A stretch of 64,000 nt of DNA, from positions 124,001 to 188,000 of the forward strand of contig CANXME010002464.1 in assembly GCA_948144175.1 (NCBI GenBank), in the 5' to 3' direction. The position numbers and the translations under genes were made by a program. Positions 20,901 to 33,950 of the stretch are shown here, one piece after another. The notes under the pieces were generated by a model. It was not told the DNA's origin and did no database searches. It worked only from the letters and a program-made list of their open reading frames with translations. The DNA is from Closterium sp. NIES-65. Taxonomy: Eukaryota; Streptophyta; Zygnematophyceae; Desmidiales; Closteriaceae. The number at the start of each line of letters is the position of its first letter. Positions within the stretch are counted from its first letter, which is position 1.

Positions 20901-22318
20901 CACCCAGAGAACCTCCAGGCGGACTACCTCCAGGCTCAGCACCCCCAGGCTCAGCACCCCCAGGCTCAGCACCCCCAGGCTCAGCACACGCACGCGTAGC
21001 ACCCCGAGGCTCAGCACCCCCAGGCTCAGCACCCCTAGGCTCAGCACCCCCAGTAGCCGAAGAACCTCCAGCACCAGCTGCACGGCTCCAGCGCCGGGCA
21101 AACCACTCGCGCAAAGAGTGGCTCCCGACGAGACGAAGCACCCGGAGAACCTCCAGGCGGAGCTCCTCCAGACTCAGCACCTGTGGAGAGAGTGGCTCCC
21201 GACGAGACGAAGCACCCGGAGAACCTCCAGGCGGAGCACCTCCAGACTCAGCACCCCCAGGCCCGGCACCCCCAGGCTCAGCACCCTCAGCAGCACCAGA
21301 GTCACCACTGACCTCGACAGGCTCGACTGCGTCTACCTGGGACACACCTGAAGGGGCAGGACCCTGATGGGGGAGGGGGTCTACCTGGGGGGGACCTGGT
21401 ACAAGGAAGAGCGGGGGCGGGGGGAGGGACAGAGTGCGGTAGGGGAAGAGGCGGTAGAAGGGACCGACTTGTCGAACGTGACGTCCTGGGAGGACAAAAC
21501 ACGGCGAGAGGTGGGGTGGTAGGACTGCCAACCAGGCGCGTCAGGGGGGAACCCCAGGAAGACGCAAGGAGGAGCACGAGGGGACAGCTTGTCCGCAGAC
21601 AAGTCGCGGACAAACGCCCGAGATCCCCAGACCCGGAACGCCGACGCATCGCCAACCTTCCCCGTCCACAGCAAGGCTGGGGAGGTCTCCGGCCTGGAGA
21701 CCCTGGGGTGAAGGTTGATCTGATGCACCGCGTACCTGACCGCAAACGGCCACAGAAAATGGGGGGCAGCCGCATGCATCATAGACGTACGAGCGACGTC
21801 CATGACCGGGTCCGGGTGGAGCAGGATCGCAGGGGCGCAGGGTCATGGGACGGGGCCAGCAGAGGCGGGGCCGGGTCGGTGCAGGGCTGCGGGGCCGCAA
21901 GGGAGGTGGCAGGGCCGCGGTGGAGAATGGCGGCAGGGGCCGCGACGAAGGGCGGCAGGGGCCGCAATGAAGGGCGGGGCCGCGACGAGAGTGGCGGGGC
22001 CGCGACGAGAGATGGCGGGGCCGCGACGAGAGGTGGCGGGGCCGCGACGAGGGGCGGGGCCGCGACGTAGGGCGGGGCCGCGACGTAGGGCGGGGCTGCG
22101 ACAAGGGGTGGGGCCGTGATGTAGGGCGGGGCCGCGACGTAGGGCGGGGCCGCGACGTAGGGCGGGGCCGCGACGAAAGAGGCGGGGTCGCCCGCCTCGG
22201 GGCGCGCGCCAGAAAGAAAATCGGTCTCACGCCGCGCCGCGTGCGACAGATCGAGTAGCAGCGGAAGCAGTAGTAGGACCTTATGAACAGTTCCCACGAG
22301 GGAACCTGCTCCATACCA

Positions 22319-22451
22319 TGTGAGAATTGAAACGAGAATGAATCAACTATGAAATGAGTGAGTACAAGTACTAACCCTAATTGGGTTGTACCCCCTATGG
22401 GATACCCCACTATAGCCTACACAAATGTATAAGCTATATAGCATTCTGACA
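22319..22451 (-). repeat. Copia LTR, 133 bp, shared by copies 3 and 4
   Basis: Identical to the 17834 LTR except for one T/C difference in the GATACCCC block. It is likewise bounded by a primer site on one side and a polypurine-type motif on the other. Confidence 0.9.
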
Positions 22452-25400
22452 CACCCCCATAGGCAAAGTGGGGGAGAACAAGGGGTCACAAGACCAGTCA
22501 AGTAAAGCAAAGCAAAGCAAGCTCTGGGTGGATCACAAAGTCACCACACAGTCCGAGCACAGGGTCAAGGCCACACGGCCAGTTCACATGCAAGAGTACA
22601 CACATATATATAAAGCTAGACAAGCAAGAGCAGGTATATATATATGTGAGAGTACAAGCAAGGTCAAGAGGAGAGCAAGTGAGGCAAGACGGGCACAAGA
22701 CCCAGCTGAGTGCAGAAGCGCTGATGATCACAAGGCGGAAGTGCCTTGGTGAAGACATCAGCAGTGTTGGCCTCAGAGGCCACGTACGCAAGCCGCAACT
22801 GTCCACGCTGCTGTAGCTCACGAGCAAGGAAGTAGCGGAGAGCAATGTGCTTTGTTCTGTGCTCTAGTTGCTGCTCTCAACACAAGGCCAGCATGGCCTT
22901 GTTGTCTACGTACAGCACTGGAGGAGAACGAGGCGGCTCTCCAAGGTCGCTCAGCAGGTAGGTGAGCCAGCGAAGCTCCTGAGCAGCCATGGCCCCGGCG
23001 TAGATCTCAGCCTCACAACTGGAGCCAAGAACAGAAGACGAGCGAGTAGCCCGCCAGGAAACCGAGCCGTAACCAAGGCTGAAGGTGTAACTCTGTGACG
23101 ACCGCTGCGTAGCCTGGTCGTCAGCCCAAGAAGCGTCCGCGTGCCCAGTGAGGACCACTGGACTCCGCCCTCCAAGCACTAGCCCCATGCCCGACGTACT
23201 GCACAGGTAGCGCAACACCCTCTTCGCTGCAGCCATGTGCTCTGGTCGGTGTCTCCCAGGAGCAACATAGCGTGCGAGAATGCTAAGAGGGTATGCAAGG
23301 TCAGGTCGTGTGCAGGTCATCAGGTACATGAGGCAGCCAACAAGCTCTGGGTACGGGCCACTCGACTCTACGGACTCATCCGAAGGCAGAGCTGAGAGCG
23401 AGTGGCGAGTAGACATAGGAGTGGCCTGAGGCGAGGAGTACGTGAAGCCGAAGCGCTGAAGGACCTGCTGCACCATGTGTGACTGAGTCAGGGTAATGGT
23501 GCGGCGTGCTCTGTCCCGGGTGATCTGCAAGCCAAGGTAGCTGCGCAGTTCACCCAGGTCTGTGCACGTGTGTCTCTTCTGCAGTTCGGACTTCACGTAG
23601 GCGAGTCCAGCAGTGTCAGCTGTGGCAAAGACCAAGTCGTCGACGTACACGAGGATGTAGAACGGCGGCAGAGAGGTGTCGGTGCGCAGAAACAGCGACG
23701 GGTCGGCAGTAGAAGGAGCAAACCCAAGAGCCGCAAGCGTAGTCCTCAGTGTGTCGTGCCACTCACGTGGCGCCTGGCGGAGACCGTAGACTGGACGCCG
23801 GAGACTCCACTGGGTACCAGGAGGGAAAGACCCAGTGAAGCCAGGTGGGCGACGCAGCCAGATCTCCTCGTGCAGGCTGCCCTGCAAGAAAGCTGTGCTG
23901 AAGTCAAGAGAGTGCAGCTCGTAGTCACGGTGAGCAGCAACGTGCAGCAGTACCCGAAGAGTGGTCATCTTTGGGGTGGGGGAGAAGGTCTGAAAGTAGT
24001 CAACTCCCTGCCGCTGACTGAAGCCACGAGCCACGTAACGCGCCTTGAAGACAGGCGGAGAACCCGGCGGCCGCTTCACCCTGAAGATCCACATGCCACT
24101 GACGATGTTCGCCCCAGGAGGGGGGACAGCGTCAACGTAGGTGCCTGTGGACTTCCAGGAAGCCATCTCTGCATCCATAGGTGCCTGCCACTGAGAGGAG
24201 TAGGGACCCTCTATCGCCTTCGCGTAAGAGCGCGGAGTCGGGATGTCAAGTGCATCCGGGTCTCCCTCAGGAGTAAGCAGTACGGACACGAGATGAGGTG
24301 AAGCAGCTCCCAGACACTGGAACTCCTCCTGCTTGTCCTCAAGGACGTCCGTGCCAAGAACCTGCTGCAGGAGTGGAACGAAGTACGGTCGAGGCCGCGT
24401 GGCGACGCTAGAAGCAGGAGGGACAGCTCCAGAACCCTCAGCAGGAGCACCCGCTCCAGCAATACCACCATTAGCTCCAGAACCTCCAGCAGCACCAGGA
24501 GCACCCCCAGCAGGACTGCCAGCGGTAGTCTCAGCGCCAACACCCTTAGCAGCACCAGCTCCAGTCGACCCCGCAGGTCCAGCAGCTCCAGTGCTCCCAG
24601 GACGAGCACCTCCGGGACCCGCGACAGCAGCACCCTCAGCAGCCGAAGGACCTCCAGCACCAGCAGCACGCTTCTAGCGCCGGGCAAACCACTCACGCAG
24701 CTCCTTTGGAGAGAGTGGCTCCCGGCGAGACGAAGCACTCGGAGAACCTCCAGGCGGAGCACCTCCAGGTGCAGCACCCCCAGGCGTAGCACCCCTAGGC
24801 CCAACACCCCCAGGCGTAGCACCCCCAGGCTCAGCACCCCCAGACGTAGCACCCCTAGGCTCAGCACCCCCAGGCTCAGCACCCCCAGACGTAGCACCCC
24901 CAGGCCTAGCACCCCTAGGCTCAGCACCCCCAGGTACAGCACCCCCAGCCTCAGCACCCTCAGCGGCACAAGAGTCACCAGTGACCTCGACAGGCTTGAC
25001 TGCGTCTACCTGGGACACACATGAAGGGGCAGGACCCTGAGGGGGGAGGGGGTCTACCTGGGGGGGACCTGGTACCAGGAAGAGTGGGGGTGGGGGGAGG
25101 GACGGAGTGCGGTAGGGGAAGAGGCGGTAGTAGGGGACCGACTCGTCAAACGTGACGTCCTGGGAGGACAGAACACGGCGAGAGGTGGGGTGATAAAACT
25201 GCCACCCAGGTGCGTCAGGGGGGAACCCCAGGAAGACGCAAGGAGCAGCACGAGCTGATAGCTTGTCCGCAGACAGGTCGCGGACAAACGCCCGAGATCC
25301 CCAGACCCGGAACGCCGACGCATCGCCAACCTTCCCTGTCCACAGCAAGGCTGGGGAGGTCTCCGGCCTGGAGACCCTGGGGTGGAGGTTGATCTGATGC

Positions 25401-27345
25401 GCCGCGTACCTCACCGCAAACGGCCACAGAAAATGGGGGGCAGCCGCATGCATCATAGACGTACGAGCGACGTCCATGACCATGCCAATGCGGCGCTCAG
25501 CAATCCCATTTTGCTGCGGTGAGTCCGGAAGAGTGAAGGTCTGACGGATGCCCCGTGCACGACAGTAGGCACGCAGAAGGCCAGAGGAGAACTCTCCACC
25601 TCTGTCCGAGTGCAGACGCAGAACAGGAAAGTCCGAGCCGAAGCTCTGCCTGAGCTGTAGACGAGCTGCGCGGATCCAGTCGATCAGCACCTCAGTGACA
25701 TCACCCTTGCTGCGCAAGGGGAAGACTGTGGTGTACCGCGAGTAGTCGTCAACAACGAGGAGGAAGTAGCGCTCGTGACCCTGTCCACGGACGCGGGCTG
25801 GGCCCCACACGTCCATGTGAAGCGTCTGCAACGGGGCCTCTGTCGAAGGAAACTGGGAGGAGTGAGGGGCAGCACGCTGGCGCCCCTCGACACAGGGGAC
25901 ACAGGCAGGGCCAGGGCCCTGAGGAAGGGGAGGGAGGGACCGGGGGAGACCGGACACAAGAAGACGGGAGGCCATACCTCTGAGCCGAAACAGGGAGGGG
26001 TGGCCAAGGCGGTGGTGCCAGAGGAGAGTCTCGTGAGACAGGAGACGACACGAACAGGGGGCAGACTCAGGACCAGACCTGGACGCCGCAGCAAACACCT
26101 GACCCAACGTAGCTACCCTACTAGACTCAGCAACTGGAGGAGACGCAGTGGTCAGAGTGTACAGGCTCGACCCCGGCTGACGGGTGAACGTAGCCAGGTG
26201 TCGGCCTGTGCCAGCCTCTGTACAGTGGGTCACTCGCCGACGTGCAGGAGTGAACTGGTGGACACCGGCATCCTGTAGGTCAGCACCACTCACCAGGTTC
26301 ATCGAGAACGAGGGGAGGTAGAGACCAGACAAGGTGCCAGAGGGAGCCGCCGGACACGGGAGGACTGTGGAGAAACGAGATAGGACCGGACCCCCAGAGG
26401 GGTCAGCCCGAGACACCGCAACTGGCCGACTAAGCGGCGTGAGTGTGGTGCGGTCCCGAAAGAAGGAGCGAGACGCCCTAGAGTCAAGAGTGAAGGTGAG
26501 GGAGGCCGAAGCCGACGCGGTACCTGAGAGCGCAGACTCACCAGTACCTGAGGACGCAGACACACCAGCACCTAGAGCAGCAGCGTCGTAAGCACCTAGG
26601 GCAGCAGCCTCACCAGTACACAGAACAGCAGTCTCAATGCCCGGATCGGGCTGGAAACACCGGTAACAGTCACCCTCGTCACAAATAGACACAGCATACA
26701 TGGCAAAGAGAATAGCATCAAATTCAAGATCAAAGATGGCAACCCCCGCCCTAGACAGCTCGTCCCAGCGAGGGATCTCGGAGGCATCCGGGAAGTGGTG
26801 GCGCCACGCGTCCGTCAGGCGGCCAAAGCAGCGCGGAGTGGGGTGCGCACCCCCACACTGCTCACCCGCACGGTCGCCGGTGCGCAGGACGTAGGTACAC
26901 GGACCAAAACCCCCACCCCGCTGGCGTGCAGTGTACCACTCACGGAGCTGCTGAGAGGACAGGGTCGCACGACCACGCTGCTGCTGCTGGTGCGAGCCAC
27001 CACCTGAGCCACTCCTCTGCGAAGACCCGCGACCAGCTCCACCGCCACCCCCACCGCCTCCACCGCCTCCGCTGCCTCCACTGCCGCCGCCGCCTCCACC
27101 GCCTCCTCCACCGCCGCCTCCTCCGCCACCTCCGCTACCACCGCCACCGCCGCCGCCGCCTCCGCCTCCACTGCCGCCACCGACCCCCCCACCCCCACCT
27201 CCACCTCCACCGCCACCCCCACTCCCCCCACTGCCTCCACCTCCGCTACCACCGCCACCGCCGCCGCCGCCTCCGCCTCCACTGCCGCCACCGACCCCCC
27301 CACCCCCACCTCCACCTCCACCTCCACCCCCACCCCCACCGGATC
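22319..27345 (-). mobile_element. Copia copy 4 (minus), ends inside gag at an inverted junction
   Basis: 3' LTR 22319-22451, RNase H and reverse transcriptase (about 22670-24290), the PGGA/ATPGG repeat linker (about 24750-24960), integrase (about 25000-26100, including PDSPQQNGIAERRIGM), protease near 26470, gag zinc-knuckle region near 26830-26910 and the Gly tract (about 27040-27345). At 27345 the Gly tract meets the protease side of a plus copy. Broken, about three breaks plus the missing 5' end. Confidence 0.85.
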
Positions 27346-30189
27346 CGGGCATTGAGACTGCTGCTCTAGGTACTGGTGAGGCGGCTGCCCTAGGTGCTTG
27401 CGACGCTGCTGCTCTAGGTGCTAGTGCGTCTGCGTCCTCAGGTACTGGTGAGTCTTCGCTCTCAGGTACTCCGTCGGCTTCAGCCTCCCTCACCTTCACC
27501 CTTGACTCTGGGGCTTCTCGCTCCTTCTTTCGGGACCGCACCACACTTACGCCGCTTAGTTGGCCGGTTGCGGTGTCTCTCGCTGACCCCTCTGGGGGTC
27601 CTGTCCTGTCTCACTTCTCCACAGTCCTCCTGTGTCCGGCAACTCCCTCTGGCACCCTATCTGGTCTCTACCTCCCCTCGTTCTCTACGAACCTGGTTAG
27701 TGGTGCTGACCTACAGGATGGGGGAGTACACCAGTTCACTCCTGCGCGTCAGCGGGTGACGCACTGCACAGAGGCTAGCACAGGCCGACACCTGGCTACG
27801 TTTACCCGTCACCCGGGGTCGAGCCTGCACACACTGACCACTGCGTCTCCTCCGGTTGTTGAGTTTGGTAGGGTCGCTGCGTCGGGTCAGGCGTTTGCTG
27901 CAGCGTCCAGGTCTGGTCCTGAGTCTGCCCCCTGTTCGTGTCGTCTCCTGTCTCACGAGACTCTCCTCTGGCACCACCGCCTTGGTCACCCCTCTCTGCT
28001 TCGGCTCAGAGGCATGGCCTCCAGTCTTCTTGTTTCTGGTCTCCCTCGGTCCCTACCTCCCCTTCCTCAGGGCCGTGGCCCTACCTGTGTCCCCTGTGTC
28101 GAGGGGCGCCAGCGGGCTGCCCCTCACTCCTTCCAGTTTCCTCCGACAGAGGCCCCGTTGCAGACGCTTCATATGGACGTGTGGGGCCCGGCCCGTGTCC
28201 GTGGACAGGGTCACGAGCGCTACTTCCTGCTCGTTGTTGACGACTACTCGCGTTACACCGCAGTCTTCCCCTTGCGCAGCAAGGGTGATGTCACTGAGGT
28301 GCTGATCGACTGGATCCGCGCAGCTTGTCTCCAGCTCAGGCAGAGCTTTGGCTCGGACTTTCCTGTTCTGCGTCTACACTCGGACAGAGGCGGAGAGTTT
28401 TCTTCTGGCCTTCTGAGAGCCTACTGTCGCGCACGAGGAATCCGTCAGACCTTCACGCTTCCGGACTCACCGCAGCAAAATGGGATTGCTGAGCGCCGCA
28501 TTGGCATGGTCATGGACGTCGCTCGTACGTCTATGATGCATGCGGCTGCTCCCCATTTTCTGTGGCCGTTTGCGGTGAGGTACGCGGCGCATCAGATCAA
28601 CCTACACCCCAGGGTCTCCAGGCCGGAGACCTCCCCAGCCTTGCTATGGACGGGGAAGGTTGGCGATGCGTCGGTGTTCCGGGTCTGGGGATCTCGGGCG
28701 TTTGTCCGCGACTTGTCTGCGGACAAGCTGTCCCCTCGTGCTGCTCCTTGCGTCTTCCTGTGGTTCCCCCCTGACGCGCATGGGTGGCACTTCTACCACC
28801 CCACCTCTCGCCGTGTTCTGTCCTCCCAGGACGTCATGTTTGACGAGTCGGTCCCCTACTACCGCCTCTTCCCCTACCGCACTCCGTCCCTCCCCCCGCA
28901 GCCGCTCTTCCTTGTACAAGGTCCCTCTTCGGTAGACCCCCTCCCCCCTCAGGGTCCGTCCCCTTTAGGTGTGTCCCAGGTAGACGCAGTCGAGCCTGTC
29001 GAGGTCACTGGTGACTCTGGTGCTGCTGAGGGTGCTGAGCCTGGGGGTGCTGACTCTGGGGGTGCTGACCCTGGGGGTGCTGCGACTGGGGGTGCTGAGC
29101 CTGGGGGTGCTGAGCCTGGGGGTGCTGAGCCTGGGGGTGCTGAGCCTGGGGGTGCTGAGTCTGGGGGTGCTGCGCTTGGGGGTGCTGGGCCTGGGGGTGA
29201 TGAGCCTGGGGGTGCTGAGCCTGGGTGTGCTGAGCGTGGGGGTACTGAGCCTGGGGTTGCTGAGCCTGGGTGTGCTGAGCCTGGGGGTACTGAGCTTGGA
29301 GGTGCTCCGCCTGGAGGTTCTCCGGGTGCTTCGTCTCTGCGGGAGCCAATCTCTCCATGGGAGCTGCGCGAGTGGTTTGCTCGGCGCTGGAGGCGTGCTG
29401 CTTGTGCTGGAGGTTCTTCGGCTACTGAGGGTGCTGCTGTCGCGGGTCCCGGAGGTGCTCGTACTGGGAGTACTGGAGCTGCTGGGCCTGCGGGTTCGAC
29501 TGGAGCTGGTGCTGCTGAGGGTGTTGGCGCTGCGACTACTGCTGGTGGTCCTGCTGCGGGTACCCTTGGTTATGCTGGAGGTTCTGGCGCTGCTGGAGGT
29601 GCAGCTGCAGCGGGTGCTCCTGCTGGGGGTACTGGTGCTATACCTGCTGTGTCTTGCGTCGCCGCGTGGCCTCGACCGTACTTTGTTCCACTCCTGCAGT
29701 AGGTTCTTGCTCTTCCGCCTTCTACTGGTCCTCCTCCTTCTTTAGGGTGTCCACACCCAGTCCTGTCACAGTTACAGTTGCAGCCTACCTCCCCTTTGCC
29801 TGCTCCTTCTCCCTACACTGGTCCTACTGGAGGTCTTACTGATCGTCGTGAGCCTGCATCTCGTCCTGCGTCGCCTGTCCGTGCTGCTCGCGTTAGTGGT
29901 CGTGGTTCGCGTCAGCGTCCTCCTCCTGTCCCTGGCACGCACCGGATGTCTCTGCGTCCGTCCACTGCTCCTCTGCGTGCCCCTTTGCCTTCTCCTCCTG
30001 AGTCCTCTCTTCCTGCTTTTGCCGACCCGGAGTCGGACTCTCTTCGTGCTGCTAGTCCTACTATCACGCGTCTCCTAGCTACTGTTGTCACTGACCCTTC
30101 TTTCGAGTCCACTGCTGCGTCTGCCCTAGTTGCTTAGCTCATCGACTTTGCTGCTCGCTGTCGCCTAGACTACGCTGCTAGTCTTGTCG

Positions 30190-30320
30190 TGTCAAACATT
30201 ATATGTTTGTGTGGTTCTAGGCTGTAGTGGGTCACACCATAGGGGGTACACCAGATTAGGGTTTCATATTTGTACTGTTGTTCCTGCTAGTCACTCCCAT
30301 TCCTGTTTCTCAGTCTGACA
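30190..30320 (+). repeat. Copia LTR (second subfamily), 131 bp, with TGTCG target duplication
   Basis: Begins TGTCAAACATTATATG and ends CAGTCTGACA. A perfect 5-bp TGTCG duplication brackets it. It differs from the main family LTRs in most of its length but keeps GTAGGCTGTAGTGG-like and GGGTACA blocks. Confidence 0.88.
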
Positions 30321-31863
30321 TGTCGCTGAGTCTGAGTCTGTCTGTCCTCCGTCCGTAGGGGTTGAGTGTGCCCTTGGCACGGACGTCCTTGAGGACAGGC
30401 AGGAGGAGTTCCAGTGCTTGGCTGCTGCTTCACCTCATCTCGTGTCCGTACTGCTTACCCCTGAGGGAGACCCGGATGCTGAGAAGAGTATTGTAGCTGT
30501 AGGAACCTCTCGTGGCGACCCCCGCACCCCTTTCTTCGAGGGGTGTTCCCCCTCCCCCCTGCTCCCCTCTGTTCGCTCCTTCTACTGCTGACCCGTCGCT
30601 GTTTCTACGCACCGTCCCCTCACTGCCGCCGTTCTACATCCTCGTGTACGTCGACGACTTGGTTTTTGCCACTTCTGACACAGCTGGTCTCGCTCACGTG
30701 AAGTCCGAGCTGCAGAAGAGACACACGTGCACAGACCTGGGTGAACTGACAAGCTATCTTGGCTTGCGGATCACCCGGGACAGAGCACGGCGCACCATCA
30801 CCTTGACTCAGTCACACATGGTGCAGCAGGTCCTTCAGCGCTTCGGCTTCACGTACTCCTCGCCTCAGTCCACTCCTCTGCCTACGGGACACTCGCTCTC
30901 AGCTCTGCCTTCGGATGAGTCCGTAGAGCCGAGTGGTCCGTATCCAGAGCTTGTGGGCTGCCTCATGTACCTGATGACCTGCACCCGACCTGACCTTGCA
31001 TACCCTCTCAGCATCTTAGCACGCTATGTCGCTCCCGGCCGTCACCGGAAGGAGCACATGGATGCAGCTAAGAGGGTGTTGCGCTACTTGTGCAGTATGT
31101 CAGGCATGGGGCTAGTGCTTGGAGGGCAAGACCGGCCTGTTCTCACTGGGCACTCAGACGCTTCTTGGGCAGACGACCAGGCTACTCAGCGGTCGTCTCA
31201 GGGTTACACCTTCAGTCTTGGCTCTGGCTCTGTCTCTTGGCGTTCTACCCGTTCTTCTTCTGTTCTCAACTCCAGCTGTGAGGCTGAGATCTACGCCACG
31301 GCCATGGCTGCCCAGGAGCTTCGCTGGCTCACCTACGTGCTGACTGACCTTGGAGAGCAGCCTCGTTCTCCTCCAGTGCTGTACGTCGACAACAAGGCAA
31401 CCATAGCCTTGTGTCAGGAGCACACACTGGAGCACAGGACGAAGCACATTGCTCTGCGTTACTTCCTAGCTCGAGAGCTACAGCAGCGTGGTCAGCTTCT
31501 TCTGCGTTACGTGGCCACTGAGGCCAACACTGCTGATGTGTTCACCAAGGCGCTTCCGCCTGTTGACCATCAGCGTTTTTGCACTCTTCTAGGCCTTGTG
31601 CCGACTGTTCCTCACTTGCTTACTTCTTGACTTTGGCTGTACTGTGATCATTATATATATATACCTACATGTTTGCCCTTGCTAGGTTGTGATCATTGTA
31701 CCTCTTGCTCTATTATAAAACTGCATGTGAACTGGTCTTGTGACCACTTGCTTGTGCTCGGAATTTGTGTGGAATCCTCGAGATCCACCCTGAGCTTGTT
31801 TGCCTTGCTTTGCCTTGACTGGTCTTGTGACCCCTAGGTCTCCCCACTTTGCCTATGGGGGTG

Positions 31864-31994
31864 TGTCAAACATTATATGTTTGTGTGGTTCTAGGCTGTA
31901 GTGGGTCACACCATAGGGGGTACACCAGATTAGGGTTTCATATTTGTACTATTGTTCCTGCTAGTCACTCCCATTCCTGTTTCTCAGTCTGACA
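31864..31994 (+). repeat. Copia LTR (second subfamily), 131 bp
   Basis: Matches the 30190 LTR at all but one base and is preceded by the CTATGGGGGTG motif used at 3' LTR junctions in this family. Confidence 0.88.
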
Positions 31995-33950
31995 TGTCGC
32001 TGAGTCTGAGTCTGTCTGTCCTCCGTCCGTCGGGGTTGAGTGTGCCCTTGGCACGGACGTCCTTGAGGACAGGCAGGAGGAGTTCCAGTGCTTGGCCGCT
32101 GCTTCACCTCATCTCGTGTCCGTACTGCTTACCCCTGAGGGAGACCCGGATGCACTTGACATCCCGACTCCGCGCTCTTACGCGGAGGCGATAGAGGGTC
32201 CCTACTCTTCTCAGTGGCAGGCAGCTATGGATGCAGAGATGGCTTCCTGGAAGTCCACAGGCACCTATGTTGACGCTGTCCCCCCTCCTGGGGCGAACAT
32301 CGTCAGTGGCATGTGGATCCTCAGGGTGAAGCGGCCGCCGGGTTCTCCGCCTGTCTTCAAGGCGCGTTACGTGGCTCGTGGCTTCAGTCAGCGGCAGGGA
32401 GTTGACTACTTTCAGACCTTTTCTCCAACCCCAAAGATGACCACTCTTCGGGTACTGCTGCACGTTGCTGCTCACCGTGACTACGAGCTGCACTCTCTCG
32501 ACTTCAGCACTGCTTTCTTGCAGGGCAGCCTGCACGAGGAGATCTGGCTGCGCCGCCCACCTGGCTTCACTGGGTCTTTCCCTCCTGGTACCCAGTGGAG
32601 TCACCGCCGTCCAGTTTACGGTCTCCGCCAGGCGCCACGTGAGTGGCACGACACACTGAGGACTACGCTTGCGGCTCTTGGGTTTGCTCCTTCTACTGCC
32701 GACCCGTCGCTGTTTCTGCGCACCGACACTTCTCTGCGTTGTTCTACATCCTCGTGTACGTCGACGACTTGGTCTTTGCCAGAGTTGACACTGCTGGACT
32801 CGCCTACGTGAAGTCCGAGCTGCAGAAGAGACACACGTGCACAGACCTGGGTGAACTGCGCAGCTACCTTGGCTTGCAGATCACCCGGGACAGAGCACGC
32901 CGCACCATTACCCTGACTCAGTCACACATGGTGCAGCAGGTCCTTCAGCGCTTCGGCTTCACGTACTCCTCGCCTCAGGCCACTCCTCTGCCTACTCGCC
33001 ACTCGCTCTCAGCTCTGCCTTCGGATGAGTCCGTAGAGTCGAGTGGCCCGTATCCAGAACTTGTTGGCTGCCTCATGTACCTGATGACCTGCACACGACC
33101 TGACCTTGCATACCCTCTTAGCATTCTCTGACGGTATGTTGCTCCTAGGAGACACCGACCAGAGCACATGGCTGCAGCGAAGAGGGTGTTGCGCTACTTG
33201 TGCAGTACGTCGGGCATGGGGCTAGTGCTTGGAGGGCGGAGTCCAGTAGTCCTCACTGGTCACACGGACGCTTCTTGGGCTGACGACCAGGCTACGCAGC
33301 GGTCGTCACAGGGTTACACCTTCAGCCTTGGTTCCGGCTCTGTTTCGTGGCGGGCTACCCGCTCGTCTTCTGTTCTCGGCTCCAGTTGTGAGGCTGAGAT
33401 CTACGCCGGGGCCATGGCTGCAGAGGAGCTTCGCTGGCTCACCTACCTGCTGACCGACCTTGGAGAGTCGCCTTGTTCTCCTCCAGTCCTATACGTAGAC
33501 AACAAGGCCATGCTGGCCTTGTGTCGAGAACAGAGATTGGAGCACAGAACAAAGCACATTGCTCTTCGCTACTTCCTTGCTTGTGAGCTACAGCAGCGTG
33601 GTCAGTTGCGGCTTGCGTACGTGGCCTCTGAGGCCAACACTGCCGATGTCTTCACCAAGGCACTTGCGCCTTGTGATCATCAGCGCTTCTGCACGCAGCT
33701 GGGTCTTGTGCCTGTCTTGCCTCACTTGCTCACCTCTTGACCTTGCTTGTATTGTTGCATATATATACACGTGCTCTTGCTTGTCTAGTCCTTTATATAT
33801 ATGTACTCTTGCATGTGAACTGGCCTTGTGGCCTTGAACTTGTGGTCAGAATGTGTGGTGACTTTGTGATCCACCCTGAGCTTGCTTTGCTTTGCTTTGC
33901 TTGACTGGTCTTGTGACCCCTTGTTCTCCCCCACTTTGCCTATGGGGGTG

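Larger units (their letters stand above)
17834..22451 (-). mobile_element. Copia copy 3 (minus), LTR to LTR, internally short
   Basis: Flanked by LTRs 22319-22451 (5') and 17834-17966 (3') that differ at one base in 133, so the arrangement is young. Parts present: leader and primer site, a short stretch of integrase, the Pro/Gly repeat linker (about 20920-21290), reverse transcriptase and RNase H (ending near 18179), an AT-rich 3' untranslated part and the polypurine-type motif next to the 3' LTR. Gag and protease are not present. Broken, about five breaks. Both LTRs are shared with the neighbouring minus units, giving an LTR-body-LTR-body tandem. Confidence 0.85.
30190..31994 (+). mobile_element. 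LTR-body-LTR segment of a second Copia subfamily inside copy 5
   Basis: Two 131-bp LTRs (30190-30320 and 31864-31994) differing at one base enclose 1.54 kb. The first 159 bases after LTR 1 (30321-30479) are a copy of the host sequence after LTR 2 (31995-32153), with two differences. Next come a short gag-like piece and then reverse transcriptase, RNase H (to about 31630) and a polypurine-type motif. The 30190 LTR alone is flanked by TGTCG on both sides (30185-30189, 30321-30325), like a solo LTR. The whole is a mosaic formed after a single insertion at TGTCG. Confidence 0.7.

Noticed and set aside
24674-27544. Treating the 956-codon minus frame as one gag-pol protein
   Set aside because: It runs across the inverted junction near 27345 into DNA of a plus-strand copy, so its first part is chimeric.
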